7,727 nt of DNA, taken from positions 1 through 7,727 of the forward strand of contig CALLKB010000193.1 of assembly GCA_938008575.1 (NCBI GenBank), given 5' to 3'. Made by a program: the position numbers and the translations under genes. Shown piece after piece: positions 7,203 to 7,727 of this stretch. Source of the stretch: an uncultured Cytophagaceae bacterium. GTDB taxonomy: Bacteria > Bacteroidota > Bacteroidia > Cytophagales > Spirosomataceae. Numbering within the stretch: the stretch's first letter is position 1; every line of letters begins with the position of its first letter. Below the pieces are notes generated by a model. It did no database searches and had not been told where the DNA came from. It was given only the letters and a program-made list of their open reading frames with translations.

Positions 7203-7364
7203 GGAATCAGCTCCTTCGGGATAAATGATCCGAATCGGACTTTTGGTCAATGAAATCTGTTTCCAAGGAAGTGAAGCTGGATTTTGATCCAATAAAGGAT
7301 ACAAACTCTGAGCCTTCAAGGAGACAGTTAAAACCAATAAACACAAACAAAACCTTAAAACCAT
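7068..7364 (-). pseudogene. N-terminal fragment of a secreted protein (TolB-like/peptidase-associated family?), truncated
   Basis: On the minus strand an ATG at 7364-7362 starts MVLRFCLCLLVLTVSLKAQS, a clear signal peptide with likely cleavage before QS, typical of Bacteroidota exported proteins. The mature part continues LPWKQISLTKSPIRIIYPEG, then ADSLAQVTANYVSQYIQQVG. The W-x-x-I, RIIYPEG and A-x-x-TAN pattern recalls the N terminus of large Bacteroidota periplasmic proteins annotated as TolB-like or as beta-propeller/peptidase proteins, but this family assignment is from memory and weak. From about 7143 down to the stop at 7068 the frame is only the antisense of eda, so just about 74 native residues remain. 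The start overlaps the stop of the upstream aldehyde dehydrogenase gene by 10 bases, implying translational coupling. An in-frame ATG eight codons earlier (7388) is less likely because it lies ahead of the hydrophobic core. Confidence 0.6.
7130..7150. other. Junction fusing two truncated convergent genes
   Basis: To the left the plus strand encodes recognisable KDPG aldolase up to about IPWMQG (ending near 7136). To the right the minus strand encodes the N-terminal part of a secreted protein down to about QQVGDGM (ending near 7143). Neither gene's 3' half is present, so the boundary lies close to 7130-7150. No insertion-sequence ends, target duplication or long repeat is visible at the join. 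GAGCTAAG occurs at 7135-7142 and again at 7196-7203, but the second copy sits inside well-conserved coding sequence and is probably coincidental. Confidence 0.75.
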
Positions 7365-7727
7365 CGTAACACTTGTTCGATCAACCACTTCGATTTAAAT
7401 GTATAAGGGGGATAAAAATTCTTTAATAAATTGGTCCGTTGTTTAAGTACCGACTTTTGATTCGAAAATTCCGTAAATCCATATTTACCCCCTGATTTAC
7501 CGATGCCCGAATGATTCACTCCGCCAAATGGTAATTCGGTATGACCAAATTGTATCAAACAATCATTCACCGCACTCGTACCAGAAGAGGTATTGTTTAA
7601 TATATATTCTGTAAATACATCATCGGTTGAAAATACATATAGCGCTAATGGCTTTTCTTCTTCCTTTAAATAGTCAATAATCTCAGATTCGGAGGTATAA
7701 GTCATCATGGGTAAAATGGGCCCAAAA
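7355..7727 (-). CDS. Aldehyde dehydrogenase, C-terminal part (class 3-like, partial)
   Basis: The gene enters from the right edge on the minus strand; 123 residues and a TAA at 7357-7355 are visible. The translation begins FGPILPMMTYTSE and includes EEKPLALYVFSTDD, NNTSSGTSAVND, ELPFGGVNHSGIGKSGGKYG and FTEFSNQKSVLKQ. These are C-terminal hallmarks of class 3-type NAD(P)-dependent aldehyde dehydrogenases, which oxidise medium or long-chain aliphatic or aromatic aldehydes to acids. The catalytic cysteine and glutamate and the Rossmann fold lie outside the window, so activity cannot be judged and the substrate is unknown. The tail YPPYTFKSKWLIEQVLRWF is fairly hydrophobic, as in some membrane-associated class 3 enzymes, though that is a guess. 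The next gene starts inside its last codons (10-base overlap), indicating one minus-strand operon. Confidence 0.93.
   Translation of the reverse strand, partial: FGPILPMMTYTSESEIIDYLKEEEKPLALYVFSTDDVFTEYILNNTSSGTSAVNDCLIQFGHTELPFGGVNHSGIGKSGGKYGFTEFSNQKSVLKQRTNLLKNFYPPYTFKSKWLIEQVLRWF

Noticed and set aside
7135..7203. Direct repeat GAGCTAAG at 7135-7142 and 7196-7203 flanking the fusion region
   Set aside because: Eight bases is short, and the second copy encodes part of the conserved ADSLAQ segment. It does not bracket a mobile element, so it is not good evidence of transposition.

Overview
The window looks like chromosomal DNA of a Bacteroidota bacterium, most likely a Cytophagales-type member. 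Moderate GC, few recognisable Shine-Dalgarno sites, a DUF3467 gene close to rpoC, and the character of the proteins all point that way. The placement is inference from protein character, not from a database search.

Left part (1-2843): the last 54 codons of rpoC end in a strong intrinsic terminator. A complete gene for a 711-residue peptide exporter follows, with an N-terminal C39 double-glycine peptidase, a six-helix membrane domain and an ATPase. Then comes a small DUF3467 gene, closed by a second clear terminator.

Middle part (2901-7140): a tightly packed hexuronate operon on the plus strand, uxaB-uxaC-kdgK-eda, with gaps of 7, 3 and 2 bases. UxaC isomerises galacturonate/glucuronate to tagaturonate/fructuronate. 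UxaB reduces tagaturonate to altronate. KdgK phosphorylates 2-keto-3-deoxygluconate, and Eda would cleave KDPG to pyruvate and glyceraldehyde 3-phosphate. The dehydratase that links UxaB to KdgK (UxaA) is not in the window, nor are a transporter or regulator. KdgK has an altered NxxE-type motif.

Right part (7068-7727): eda breaks off a little after half of its usual length, before the Schiff-base lysine. It runs straight into the opposite strand of another truncated gene, the N-terminal end of a secreted protein with a signal peptide. That gene overlaps by 10 bases the stop codon of an aldehyde dehydrogenase gene, which enters from the right edge on the minus strand. Two convergent genes both lacking their 3' halves and joined head-on near 7130-7150 indicate either a genuine deletion or an assembly chimera. 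This is the most notable structure in the window. I found no CRISPR array, tRNA, rRNA, insertion sequence or obvious new multi-gene system.
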